The position numbers and the translations under genes are program-made. The notes beneath the pieces were generated by a model. That model was given only the letters and a program-made list of their open reading frames with translations. It ran no database searches and had not been told where the DNA came from. From Actinomycetes bacterium (lineage in GTDB: Bacteria; Actinomycetota; Actinomycetes; Actinomycetales; Microbacteriaceae): DNA of 34,502 nucleotides. Shown in pieces: positions 7,843 to 15,504 of the stretch (position 1 is its first letter; each line of letters begins with the position of its first letter). The stretch spans positions 1 to 34,502 of the forward strand of contig JAEYVF010000087.1 in assembly GCA_023432005.1 (NCBI GenBank). The letters are read 5' to 3'.

Positions 7843-8247
7843 TCAGGCGATCGCCTCGCCGACGAGCTTCAGGAGCTTCTCCAGGTTCGCCTCCGACAGC
7901 GAGGTGAGCCCATACGCGCTCGGCCACATCTCCTCGCCGAAGTCGGCGGCGTCCTCGAACCCGAACGTCGAGTAGCGCGTGGAGTACTTCGACGCCGCCA
8001 TGAAGAAGCAGATCACCTTGCCGTCGAGGTAGTAGGCCGGCTGGCCGTAACGGAGCTTCGGCTGCAGCGAGGGGAAGCGCTCGAGGATCCCCTCATGGAT
8101 GCGCAGCGCCATGTCGCGCTCCTCGGGCGTCATCGCCTCCATCACCTTGCGCGCCTCGGCATCGCCGTTCTCGCGCTTGCGCAGCTCCGCGGCGCGCTCC
8201 TTGATCGCCTTCTTCTCCGCGGCCGAGAGGCCAGTGTCATCTGCCAT
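7843..8247 (-). CDS. DUF1801/YdhG-like domain protein
   Basis: 134 residues. A charged N-terminal helix (AAEKKAIKERAAELRKREN) is followed by a compact domain. That domain contains RIHEGILERFPSLQPKLRYGQPAYYLDGKVICFF and GFEDAADFGEEMWPSAYGL, which match the DUF1801/YdhG-like fold (iron-chaperone/frataxin-like in some annotations); the biological role is not established. The ATG at 8247 has AAGGAGG five nt upstream and is preferred over the ATG at 8268. It runs convergently against the TetR gene, 25 nt apart. Confidence 0.8.
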   Translation of the reverse strand: MADDTGLSAAEKKAIKERAAELRKRENGDAEARKVMEAMTPEERDMALRIHEGILERFPSLQPKLRYGQPAYYLDGKVICFFMAASKYSTRYSTFGFEDAADFGEEMWPSAYGLTSLSEANLEKLLKLVGEAIA

Positions 8248-8349
8248 GTCGTCCTCCTTGCCCGCCACGGTAATCCGACTGCACGCCGGCCCGCTTCTTG
8301 AGAACCGATCGGTTCCGCGTGGAATCCGGCTCCGGAGTGTGGTGCCGCC

Positions 8350-9108
8350 TCACCTCTCGACGAGCGTGAACTCGATCGAGTAGCGGTCGGGTCGGTAGAG
8401 CGAGGTGCCGACCTCGACGACACGGCCCGACTGGTCGAACGCCGTGCGTTCGAGCACGAGCACGGGGCCGCCCGCGCGGATGCCGAGCAGCTCCGCCTCC
8501 TCGCGCGTCGCCTCCCGCGCGCTCACGAGCTGCCGGGCGACGCGCATGCTCGTGCCGCGCTCGCGGATCACCTCGTACAGTCCGCGGGCCTCGAGCTCGT
8601 CGCGCTGCACCGCGGGTGCCTCCACGAGGTGGTTCTCGATGAGGGCGACGGGCTCCCCGTCGGCGCACCGCAGGCGGCGCAGGTGGAGCACGGGCCGGGT
8701 GAGCTCGACGCCGAGCCGCGCCGCGAGGAGCTCGGATGGCTCGAGGGTCTCGTAGAGGAGCACCCGCGTGGTGGGCCGCCGACCGCCCTGGGCCAGGTCG
8801 TCCCACAGGCTGCTGAGCTCCGTGCGCCGCGTGAGGGAGCCGGGCACGATCTGCGTGCCGGCGCCGCGGCGTCGCACGAGCAGGCCCTTGTCGACGAGCA
8901 CCTGGATCGCGCGGCGCATGGTGGGACGGGAGAGCCCGAATCGCTCGCCGAGGGCGACCTCGTTCTCGAGACGGCTCCCCGGGGCGAGCGTGCCATCCGC
9001 GATGAGCCCCTCGAGGCGCTCGGCGACCTGCGCGTAGAGCGGCGCGGGCCCCTCCCGGTCGAGGTCGGCGAAGACCTCGTCGGGCAGGCGGCGCTCGATG
9101 CTCGTCAC
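8350..9108 (-). CDS. GntR-family regulator with UTRA ligand domain
   Basis: 252 residues. The N-terminal winged helix (about 15-85) includes PLYAQVAERLEGLIADGTLAPGSRL, FGLSRPTMRRAIQVLVDKGL and a wing at RRRGAGTQI. The C-terminal UTRA domain (about 100-250) includes RPVLHLRRLRCADGEPVALIENHL and ends with RPDRYSIEFTL, typical of the HutC/FarR group. It senses a small molecule, unknown here. The GTG at 9108 has GGGAGGATC upstream. The start overlaps the stop of a possible 10-codon upstream ORF (GTGA), which suggests translational coupling. No obvious metabolic target lies beside it; the hut operon has its own IclR regulator. Confidence 0.9.
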   Translation of the reverse strand: MTSIERRLPDEVFADLDREGPAPLYAQVAERLEGLIADGTLAPGSRLENEVALGERFGLSRPTMRRAIQVLVDKGLLVRRRGAGTQIVPGSLTRRTELSSLWDDLAQGGRRPTTRVLLYETLEPSELLAARLGVELTRPVLHLRRLRCADGEPVALIENHLVEAPAVQRDELEARGLYEVIRERGTSMRVARQLVSAREATREEAELLGIRAGGPVLVLERTAFDQSGRVVEVGTSLYRPDRYSIEFTLVER

Positions 9109-9137
9109 GAGATCCTCCCGACCATGAGTGCGGACAT
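9105..9137 (-). CDS. Possible 10-residue leader peptide before the GntR gene
   Basis: ATG at 9137 preceded by GGGAGGATCAC encodes MSALMVGRIS and stops at TGA (9107-9105), which shares TG with the GTG start of the GntR regulator. The ribosome-site-plus-start region is nearly repeated: GGGAGGATCACATG at 9148-9135 and GGGAGGATCTCGTG at 9119-9106. The arrangement would couple regulator translation to that of the peptide. It may also be chance, since the ORF is very short. Confidence 0.35.
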   Translation of the reverse strand: MSALMVGRIS

Positions 9138-9205
9138 GTGATCCTCCCATGACGCGAGGCGAGGTCGGCCGAGGTCGGCTGTCCGAGCGGCGGGAGAATG
9201 GGCGC

Positions 9206-9808
9206 ATGCCCTTCACGCTCGCCGAGCCCCATCACAGCGTGCTCGTCATCAAGCGCAGCCGCTTCATCGGATGCGTCGAGCCGGTGTCAGGTCGTGAGGA
9301 GGCGCTCGCACGCGTCGCGGGGTTGCGCGAGCGGCATCCGGACGCCCGGCACGTGTGCTGGGCGCTCATGGCGGGCGGGCACTCGGCCGCGAACGACGAC
9401 GGCGAGCCGGGCGGCACCGCCGGGCGCCCGATGCTCGACGTGCTGCGGCATCAGGAGCTCGAGGGCGTGCTCGCGACGGTCGTGCGGTACTTCGGGGGCG
9501 TGAAGCTCGGCGCGGGCGGACTTGTGCGTGCCTACACGGATGCCGTGGCGCAGGCGCTCGCGGGCGCCGAGCGGATGGGGCTCGTGCGGATGCGGTCCGT
9601 GCGGGTGTCGGTCGCATACGCGCTCGAGGGGGCCGTGCGCCGCGAGGTGGAGGCCGTCGGTGCGAGCCTCGACGACGTCGTGCACGGCGCGCGCGTGGAG
9701 CTCGGGGTGCGCGTGCCGGAGCCCGCGGCTGCCGCACTCGCCGATCGCACCCGCGACCTCGCGCAAGGAGACGCCGCCGTGACGGAGATCGCGGCCGACG
9801 ACGACTGA
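9206..9808 (+). CDS. YigZ/IMPACT family protein
   Basis: 200 residues. The N-terminal UPF0029/IMPACT domain is clear: SRFIGCVEPV, ARHVCWALM, ANDDGEPGGTAGRPML, and VVRYFGGVKLGAGGLVRAY. A C-terminal ferredoxin-like domain (about 135-200) follows. Family members such as YigZ and YvyE have no settled biochemical function; eukaryotic IMPACT affects Gcn2 signalling. A GAGAAT box ends 6 nt before the ATG, a possible leaderless start; GGGAG could also serve as a ribosome site at long spacing. It is divergent from the GntR regulator. Confidence 0.92.
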   Translation: MPFTLAEPHHSVLVIKRSRFIGCVEPVSGREEALARVAGLRERHPDARHVCWALMAGGHSAANDDGEPGGTAGRPMLDVLRHQELEGVLATVVRYFGGVKLGAGGLVRAYTDAVAQALAGAERMGLVRMRSVRVSVAYALEGAVRREVEAVGASLDDVVHGARVELGVRVPEPAAAALADRTRDLAQGDAAVTEIAADDD

Positions 9809-9939
9809 GGGGGCCGTCGCGGACGACGACCCCCTCTCAGCGGGTGCTGGCCCGGGTAGTTGTAGCCGAGCAAGAAGCTCAGCCGGGAGAACGCCCAGCG
9901 CGGGGTCTCCAGTAGGGTGGTCGATGCCAGACTGGGCGG

Positions 9940-10341
9940 ATGCCCCTTTTCGATCACCTGTGCATCTCGGTGGACGACCTGGCGCGCGGCATCGCGGAGT
10001 TCGACCCGATCCTGACCGCCCTCGGCTGCGCGAGGCAGGACCTGGACACGGGCGCTTCCTGGTATCGCGAGGGCGAGACCGAGTTCGGCGTCTACGCCGC
10101 CCGCGAGGACGGGACGGGTCCGCACGTGCACGGCCGCGTCGGATGGCAGCACCTCGCGTTCGCCGTCGAGTCGCGCGCCGACGTCGACACGATGCACGCG
10201 CTGGCCCTCGAGCACGGCTGGACCTCCGTGCGGGACCCCAAGGACTACCCGCGCTTCACCGACCGCTACTACGCGTCGTTCCTCGAGAACAGCGACGGCA
10301 TCCGTATCGAGTTCATGTACAACCCCCCGAAGGCCGGATGA
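9940..10341 (+). CDS. VOC-family (glyoxalase/dioxygenase fold) protein
   Basis: 133 residues. It opens with LFDHLCISVDDL, a usual VOC first strand with a metal-binding His. A second-half strand follows (GWQHLAFAVESRADVD), and the end is GIRIEFMYNPP, with Glu at the common third ligand position. The fold supports lyases, dioxygenases and resistance proteins, so the reaction cannot be assigned. The 131-nt gap before it holds nothing recognisable apart from a TAGGGT box at 9913-9918. It converges with the acyltransferase gene, 6 nt apart. Confidence 0.82.
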   Translation: MPLFDHLCISVDDLARGIAEFDPILTALGCARQDLDTGASWYREGETEFGVYAAREDGTGPHVHGRVGWQHLAFAVESRADVDTMHALALEHGWTSVRDPKDYPRFTDRYYASFLENSDGIRIEFMYNPPKAG

Positions 10342-10347
10342 CGTCGC

Positions 10348-10926
10348 CTAGTCCCGCGCGGCGCCGTCCTCCGAGGTGAGCCGCGGCTCGACCTTGCGCT
10401 CGGGATGGAAGCCCGCCTTGTCGGCGTAGAAGGCGCGGATGCGGTCCATGTCCGCGCTCACGTCGCCCGTGAGCTCGATGGTCGGCCCGAGTCCCGTCGT
10501 CATCGTCGTGCGGTCGACGTAGCCGAGCGTGACCGGCATGTCGGCCTCGGTCGCGATGCGGTAGAAGCCCGACTTCCAGTGGGTGTTGCCCCCGCGCGTG
10601 CCGTCGGGCGTCACCACGAGGCCGAACACCTCGCCCCCCTTGATGCGCGCCACGACCTCGTCGACGACGCGGCTCGCATCCGCGCGGTCGACGGGGATGC
10701 CGCCGAGCCCGCGCATGATCGGGCCGCGCCAGCCGGCGAACAGGCTCTTCTTGCCCAGCCAGCGGAAGTCCATGCCCAGTCGCCAGGCGATGCCGAGCAT
10801 GAGCACGAAGTCCCAGTTGGAGGTGTGCGGGGCGCCGATGAGCACGGTCGGCCGCGTCGGCGCGGGCTCCGAGACGAGCTTCCAGCGGGACACGGCCCAG
10901 AAGATCCGGGCGATGAGGCGGCGCAT
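10348..10926 (-). CDS. 1-acylglycerol-3-phosphate acyltransferase-like (PlsC family)
   Basis: 192 residues. APHTSNWDF near residue 32 is the HX4D catalytic motif of glycerolipid acyltransferases. GLGGIPVDR near 74 and VTPDGTRGG near 104 correspond to the substrate-binding motifs (the second usually reads FPEGTR). The short length and the TPDGTR variant fit the small, single-domain members of this family rather than the main PlsC. It probably acts at the inner face of the membrane in phospholipid or glycolipid acylation. A TAGCGT box (10938-10933) lies 6 nt before the ATG, suggesting a leaderless transcript. Confidence 0.85.
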   Translation of the reverse strand: MRRLIARIFWAVSRWKLVSEPAPTRPTVLIGAPHTSNWDFVLMLGIAWRLGMDFRWLGKKSLFAGWRGPIMRGLGGIPVDRADASRVVDEVVARIKGGEVFGLVVTPDGTRGGNTHWKSGFYRIATEADMPVTLGYVDRTTMTTGLGPTIELTGDVSADMDRIRAFYADKAGFHPERKVEPRLTSEDGAARD

Positions 10927-11045
10927 CCATCCACGCTACGTGCTCGCCATGTCGTCGCGCGCATGGACGGAGGTGGAACGCCCGGTCTAGTGCTGCGCTC
11001 CCGCAGGGAGTACGGTGGGCGCCGTCAGCACCCTGAGGGGAAGTC

Positions 11046-12071
11046 ATGGACGAGCTCGACGAAGTGCCCCTCCGGGTCTCCACGGGGGTGCTTCCCGGGT
11101 GGGACGCGGTCGAGAGCCTCGTGCAGCAGGCCCATCGCTACGGCCTCGCCTCCTCGGATGGCGAGATCGCGACCTACATCCCCCGCCTCGCGCAGGCGGA
11201 TCCCGAGCTGTTCGGCGTGAGCGTCGCGGAGGTCGACGGCGCCGTGCACACGGCGGGCGACGTCGACGCGACGTTCTCGATCCAGTCCATCTCGAAGGCC
11301 TTCGTCTACGCGCTCGTGTGCGAGGAGCTCGGTCACGAGGCGGTGCGCGATCGCGTCGGGGTCAACAACACGGGCCTTCCCTTCAACTCCGTCGTCGCGA
11401 TCGAGCTCAACGACGGGCACCCGGGCAACCCCATGGTCAACGCGGGCGCGATCGCCACGACCGCCCTCGTGCCCGCCTCCTCCGCGGACGAGCGCTGGGC
11501 GCGCATCCAGGCGGTTCTCTCGGCCTTCGCCGGCCGACGGCTCGAGCTCGACGGCGAGGTGTACACGTCCGAGGCCGACACCAACCAGCGCAATCGTGCG
11601 ATCGGCACCCTCCTGCAGGCGTACGGGCGCGTCGACGCCGATCCGCTCGGCGCCGTCGACGTCTACACGCGCCAGTGCTCGCTGCTCGTGACGGCGACCG
11701 ACCTCGCGGTGATGGGTGCGACCCTCGCCGACGGTGGCGTCAACCCTGTGACGGGCGATCGCGTGGTCTCGGCCGCCGTCGCACGCGACACGCTCGCGGT
11801 GCTCGCGACGACGGGCCTCTACGAGCGCTCGGGGGAGTGGCTCTTCGAGATCGGGCTGCCCGGCAAGTCGGGTGTCGCCGGCGGCATCGTCACCGTCTCG
11901 CCCGGCAAGGCCGGAATCGGCGTGTTCTCACCGCGACTCGACGCCGCGGGCAACAGTGTGCGGGGTCAACTCGCGACCCGCTTCCTCTCCCGCGCCCTCG
12001 GGCTCGACGTCTTCGCGTCCGAGGCCCACGAGCACGGGCCGTATCCGCACTCGAGAGAGGCCACATCATGA
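11046..12071 (+). CDS. glsA: Glutaminase A
   Basis: 341 residues, of the serine-dependent glutaminase family (beta-lactamase-like fold). Catalytic S81-x-x-K84 occurs in SIQSISKAF. The substrate-contact stretch FNSVVAIELNDGHPGNPMVNAGAI and a second motif near SEADTNQRNRAI are present, as is the C-terminal GKSGVAGGIV. It hydrolyses glutamine to glutamate and ammonia in the cytoplasm. The ATG at 11046 has GAGGGGAAG upstream; TACGGT at 11011-11016 may be the -10. Its stop codon overlaps the MFS transporter start (ATGA), so the two are translationally coupled. Confidence 0.94.
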   Translation: MDELDEVPLRVSTGVLPGWDAVESLVQQAHRYGLASSDGEIATYIPRLAQADPELFGVSVAEVDGAVHTAGDVDATFSIQSISKAFVYALVCEELGHEAVRDRVGVNNTGLPFNSVVAIELNDGHPGNPMVNAGAIATTALVPASSADERWARIQAVLSAFAGRRLELDGEVYTSEADTNQRNRAIGTLLQAYGRVDADPLGAVDVYTRQCSLLVTATDLAVMGATLADGGVNPVTGDRVVSAAVARDTLAVLATTGLYERSGEWLFEIGLPGKSGVAGGIVTVSPGKAGIGVFSPRLDAAGNSVRGQLATRFLSRALGLDVFASEAHEHGPYPHSREATS

Positions 12072-13708
12072 CCACCACGGATGCCGCGCCCGAGCCCCCC
12101 GAGGTCAAGACCTCGTGGGCGCCCATGGTCGGGCTGTTCTTCGCGCAGATGCTCATGTCGTTCAACGTCGCGGCTCTGCCCGTGTCGATCGGCGGCATGG
12201 TCGAGGAGTTCGACGTGCCGCCCACCACGGCGAGCACGGCGATCGTCGTCTACGGCCTCGCGGTGGCGGCCCTCGTGATGGTGGGGGCGAAGCTCGGCCA
12301 GCGGGTGGGCTGGGTGCTCATCTTCCGCATCGTCGTGGCCACCTTCGCCGGCTCGTCGCTCATGATGCTGCTCGGCCCGACCATCGACTGGATCATCGCG
12401 GCGCAGGTCGTCGCGGGCGCCTCCGCCGCGATCATCGTGCCGAGCCTCGTGGCCCTCATCGCCGAGAACTACCGCGGGCGGCAGCAGGCCACGGCGGTCG
12501 GCTCGCTCGGCTCCGCGCGCGCGATCTCCGGCGTCACGGCGTTCTTCGTGGGAGGCGCGCTCGGCACGCTCGTCGGATGGCGCCCAGTGTTCGGCGTCGT
12601 GCTCGGCATCGCGGTGCTCGTCTTCATCCTGAGCTTCCGGCTGCGGGGCGACCGCGGCGACTCCGGCATCAAGATCGACCTCGTCGCCGCCGTGCTCATC
12701 GGCCTCGCGATCGTCGCGCTCACCCTCGGCTTCAACAACCTCAACGGCTGGGGCGTGCTCCAGGCCACGGAGAACGCGCCCTTCTCGATCGGCGGCATCT
12801 CGCCCGCGCCGCTCCTCATCGTGCTCGGCATCGTGCTCGGCCAGGCGTTCTTCCTGTGGACGCGTCGGCGCACCAAGCAGGGCAAGGTGCCCCTCGTGAG
12901 CCTCCAGGTGCTCGGCCGCGGCAGCGAGCGGGCGGCGGTCTACGCGATGTTCATCGTCGTGGCGCTCGAGGCGGCCCTCAATTTCACGGTGCCGCTCTAC
13001 ATCCAGATCGTGCAAGGGCGCACGCCGTTCGACACCTCGATCGCGATGATGCCGTTCAACCTCACGGTGTTCGTCACGGCGACGCTCATCGTGCGCTTCT
13101 ACGGCCGCTTCGATCCGCGCACGATCGGCGTCTTCGGCTTCGTGCTGACGACCTCGGCGCTCGTCTGGCTGTCGTTCGTCGTCACGAACAACTGGGAGAC
13201 GGTGCCCACCATCCTCGGCCTCTTCGTCTTCGGCGTCGGGCAGGGCGCCCTCGTGACGCTCGTGTTCAACGTGCTCGTGACCGCGGTGCCGAAGAACCTC
13301 GCGGGCGACGTCGGATCGATCCGCGGCACGACCCAGAACCTCGCCTCCGCCGTCGGCACCGCCGTCGCCGGCGCGCTGCTCGTCGGCATCCTGGCGGCGA
13401 ACATCTCGAGCGCGCTCACACAGAACACCTACCTGCCGGAGGAGCTCGTCGACGAGGTCAGCCTCGAGAACGCCAACTTCGTGAGCAACGACCAGCTGCG
13501 CAACCTGCTCGAGGGCACGGACGCCACGCCGACGCAGGTCGAGGAGTTCGTGCGCATCAACGAGGAGTCGCGTCTCTCGGCGCTGCGACTGGGCCTGCTC
13601 GTGCTCGCGGGGATCTCGGCTCTCGCGATCGTGCCGGCGGCCCGGCTGCCGCGCTACCGGCCGGGGGAGATCCCCGAACCCGACAACGCGAAGGGCGCCG
13701 GGAGCTGA
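12068..13708 (+). CDS. MFS transporter, DHA2-like (about 14 membrane segments)
   Basis: 546 residues with a hydrophobic profile typical of drug:H+ antiporters of the 14-segment type. The first helix is APMVGLFFAQMLMSFNVAAL. The loop 2/3 region reads YGLAVAALVMVGAKLGQRVG, close to the MFS motif A position. Helices continue to LGLLVLAGISALAIVPAA. A hydrophilic insertion of roughly 65 residues (about 455-515, rich in Asn/Glu/Thr) lies before the last helix and is probably exposed. It starts by a 4-nt overlap with glsA, suggesting a joint function, for instance export or exchange of an amino acid product; the substrate cannot be read from sequence. It ends 2 nt from the convergent gene at 13711. 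Confidence 0.9.
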   Translation: MTTTDAAPEPPEVKTSWAPMVGLFFAQMLMSFNVAALPVSIGGMVEEFDVPPTTASTAIVVYGLAVAALVMVGAKLGQRVGWVLIFRIVVATFAGSSLMMLLGPTIDWIIAAQVVAGASAAIIVPSLVALIAENYRGRQQATAVGSLGSARAISGVTAFFVGGALGTLVGWRPVFGVVLGIAVLVFILSFRLRGDRGDSGIKIDLVAAVLIGLAIVALTLGFNNLNGWGVLQATENAPFSIGGISPAPLLIVLGIVLGQAFFLWTRRRTKQGKVPLVSLQVLGRGSERAAVYAMFIVVALEAALNFTVPLYIQIVQGRTPFDTSIAMMPFNLTVFVTATLIVRFYGRFDPRTIGVFGFVLTTSALVWLSFVVTNNWETVPTILGLFVFGVGQGALVTLVFNVLVTAVPKNLAGDVGSIRGTTQNLASAVGTAVAGALLVGILAANISSALTQNTYLPEELVDEVSLENANFVSNDQLRNLLEGTDATPTQVEEFVRINEESRLSALRLGLLVLAGISALAIVPAARLPRYRPGEIPEPDNAKGAGS

Positions 13709-13710
13709 GC

Positions 13711-14280
13711 TCAGGTGCCGGCGAGCAGGGCCTCGCGCAGCTCCTCGGAGAGGTCGGGTGGAACATCCGCCGGCACCGCGAGTGCGTGCAGCACGCGCGA
13801 GTAGTAGTTGCGTGCCGCCGCCGCGAGCGCGATGTCGACGATCTCGTGGTCGGAGAAGCCGAGCTCGCGCAGGCGGAGCGAGTCGGCATCCGTCATCGCC
13901 CGGGAGTCGAGGGAGACCTTCTGCGCGAACTCCATCATGGCGACCTCGGCCTCGCTGAGCCCGGCGTCGCGGAAGTCGCGCGCGATGCGCACGAGCTGTG
14001 CCTCGTCGATGGCCTTGAGCGCCTTGCGCCCGTGGGCGAGCCGGCAGGCCTGGGACCCGATGGCCTGGGCCGCTGCGAGGGTCACGAGCTCGTAACGGCG
14101 CAGATCCATGGTGCGCCGGGAGGCGCGGATGAGGTCGGTGAAGGCGTGGACGGCCGCCGGGTTGTCGGCCATGACCCGGGTATGGGAGGGGACGTAGCCG
14201 AGGTCGGCGAGGTCCTCCGCATAGAGCGCGGCGGCGTCGCCCGTCACGTCCTCGGGCTCGGGGGTGCGGATGATGGTCAT
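13711..14280 (-). CDS. AhpD-like / carboxymuconolactone decarboxylase family protein
   Basis: 189 residues, all-helical, resembling uncharacterised peroxidase-related proteins of the AhpD superfamily. The active-site region reads AQAIGSQACRLAHGRKAL: of the usual CxxC followed by His, the first cysteine is replaced by Ser (S-Q-A-C), so only one thiol remains. The C-terminal half has the repeat-like helices GFSDHEIVDIALAAAARNYYSRVLHAL. With a single cysteine, the disulfide-cycling mechanism of AhpD is doubtful. The ATG at 14280 has GGGAGG at 7 nt. The gene is transcribed away from the DUF7882 gene. Confidence 0.83.
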   Translation of the reverse strand: MTIIRTPEPEDVTGDAAALYAEDLADLGYVPSHTRVMADNPAAVHAFTDLIRASRRTMDLRRYELVTLAAAQAIGSQACRLAHGRKALKAIDEAQLVRIARDFRDAGLSEAEVAMMEFAQKVSLDSRAMTDADSLRLRELGFSDHEIVDIALAAAARNYYSRVLHALAVPADVPPDLSEELREALLAGT

Positions 14281-14351
14281 GGCGGGCCTCCCGCGCAGGA
14301 GCCTGGCACGAAGCCTGCCGGGAGGGAACCCCCCGCCCCTAGCATGAGGCC

Positions 14352-14687
14352 ATGGGAACGCTCTTCTACGCCGACCAGTCGATCGAGATGGACGACCGCA
14401 CGCTGTCCCATCTCAAGGTCGCGCTCGTCACCAAGCTCCGGCGCGGGGAGAGCTTCACCCTCTCGTGGACCCACGCCGACGATCAGCCGCGGGGCCGCAC
14501 GACGATCTGGATGCACGAGGCCATCCCGCTGCGATTCGAGTTCGAGGAGGAGCAGCCTCCCGAGCTGCACCGCGAGTGGATCGAGGACATCCTGCGCTCC
14601 GCGAACACCACGGGCGGCATCCAGCTGACCGCCGAGACGATGGAGACCGGCCCCGTACCCGAGCTCGCGGAGCCCGAGGACGCCTAG
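14352..14687 (+). CDS. DUF7882-type small protein, copy 1
   Basis: 111 residues. It begins MGTLFYADQSIEMDDRTLSH and contains KVALVTKLRRGESFTLSW, a Trp-containing TTIWMHEAIPLRFEF, and EWIEDILRSAN. I recall this family as common in Microbacteriaceae and often annotated as 'ATP-dependent DNA ligase', but at this length and without a KxDG motif it cannot be a ligase. Function unknown. A TAGCAT box 6 nt before the ATG, overlapping a GAGG ribosome site, suggests a promoter at the start codon. It is a paralogue of the gene at 15074-15433. Confidence 0.8.
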   Translation: MGTLFYADQSIEMDDRTLSHLKVALVTKLRRGESFTLSWTHADDQPRGRTTIWMHEAIPLRFEFEEEQPPELHREWIEDILRSANTTGGIQLTAETMETGPVPELAEPEDA

Positions 14688-14772
14688 CACGATCGCCGCC
14701 GAAGCGAAACGGGCTCGCGGGGCCCGGCCCGCGCGGCGCACGATGGTCACGAGCAGCCGAGGAGAGCGTCGT

Positions 14773-15066
14773 ATGAGGATCTTGCACTACGCCGGATGCG
14801 AGCTGGTCACGACCGACCGCGTCGCGGAGGCGCTGCTCGACTACCTCGTCACGCTGCCGCTGAATCATCCGCCCGAGCGTGTGACGATCCCGGCCCTGCG
14901 CGACGGCGTCGCGGTCGTCGCGGAGCTCGTGATCTCGGCGCTCGCCCCCCTCGTCGCCACGACCACGGAGGGCGGCGAGGTCGCCCTCGACGGGGAGGAA
15001 TACGCGGTCGACGTGCTGCGGCACCGGATGACGCGGCTCGGGAGCATCGGCCTCGGGCGGTTCTGA
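14773..15066 (+). CDS. Small hypothetical protein between the DUF7882 paralogues
   Basis: 97 residues starting MRILHYAGCELVTTDRVAEA. The sequence includes LLDYLVTLPLNHPPERVTIPALRDG, VAVVAELVISALAPLVATT and a DGEEYAVDVLRHR element near the end. The pattern of short strands suggests a small beta-rich fold like that of its DUF7882 neighbours, though without clear sequence match. CGAGGAGAG lies upstream of the ATG at 14773. It sits 85 nt after DUF7882 copy 1 and 7 nt from the convergent copy 2. I do not recognise a function. Confidence 0.68.
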   Translation: MRILHYAGCELVTTDRVAEALLDYLVTLPLNHPPERVTIPALRDGVAVVAELVISALAPLVATTTEGGEVALDGEEYAVDVLRHRMTRLGSIGLGRF

Positions 15067-15073
15067 CGGGGCG

Positions 15074-15433
15074 TCAGCGGGCGGGGTGGTCCTTGCGCTT
15101 CACGGAGTTGTCGCTGGCCTTGACCGGGCGGTCGGTGCCCGGCTCCTCGCCGAGCACGAGTCCGCGCGTCGAGCCCGCCTGCACGACGAGCTCCTCGAGC
15201 CACTCCTTGTCGATGAGCGGCACGCGACTGCCGGAGTAGCGGAAGTACAGCGGGATGGCGGTGTCGATCCAGATCGAGCTCCGCCCGTCGCCGACCCCGG
15301 GGGCGTCCCGCCAGCTGAGCATGAACGACTCACGTCGACGCAGCTTCGCGTTGATGACGAGCTCGAGGTGCGCGAGCACGCGGTCGTCGAAAGAGATCTC
15401 GATGCCCGAGACGCCGTAGATGAGCGATCCCAC
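15074..15433 (-). CDS. DUF7882-type small protein, copy 2
   Basis: 119 residues. Beginning GSLIYGVSGIEISFDDRVLAH after a GTG start at 15433, it aligns throughout with copy 1: LVINAKLRRRESFMLSW, SSIWIDTAIPLYFRY and EWLEELVVQAGSTRGL match KVALVTKLRRGESFTLSW, TTIWMHEAIPLRFEF and EWIEDILRSANTTGGI. A basic C-terminal tail (VKASDNSVKRKDHPAR) is unique to this copy. An overlapping frame starting at the ATG at 15438 reads as low-complexity sequence and is rejected. GAAGGGGATG upstream of the GTG serves as ribosome site. Function unknown. Confidence 0.8.
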   Translation of the reverse strand: MGSLIYGVSGIEISFDDRVLAHLELVINAKLRRRESFMLSWRDAPGVGDGRSSIWIDTAIPLYFRYSGSRVPLIDKEWLEELVVQAGSTRGLVLGEEPGTDRPVKASDNSVKRKDHPAR

Positions 15434-15504
15434 CCCATCCCCTTCCGTGCGGTGGCCGCCGCCCCCGGCGGCGCTTGCCGGTGATGGTATCGCGTGGTCG
15501 CGGG

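Noticed and set aside
8350..9108. HutC-type regulator of the hut operon
   Set aside because: The UTRA domain suggests HutC-like ancestry, but hut lies 7 kb away with its own adjacent IclR regulator and palindrome; no link is visible.
9809..9939. Possible tRNA or small RNA between the YigZ and VOC genes
   Set aside because: No cloverleaf or stable terminator-like fold could be drawn; only a weak TAGGGT box is seen.
14352..14687. ATP-dependent DNA ligase label for the DUF7882 proteins
   Set aside because: At 111-119 residues with no KxDG adenylation motif they cannot be ligases.
15100..15438. Frame starting ATG at 15438 (MGWDRSS...) over DUF7882 copy 2
   Set aside because: The GTG frame at 15433 aligns with copy 1 throughout; the ATG frame is Ser/Arg-rich noise.
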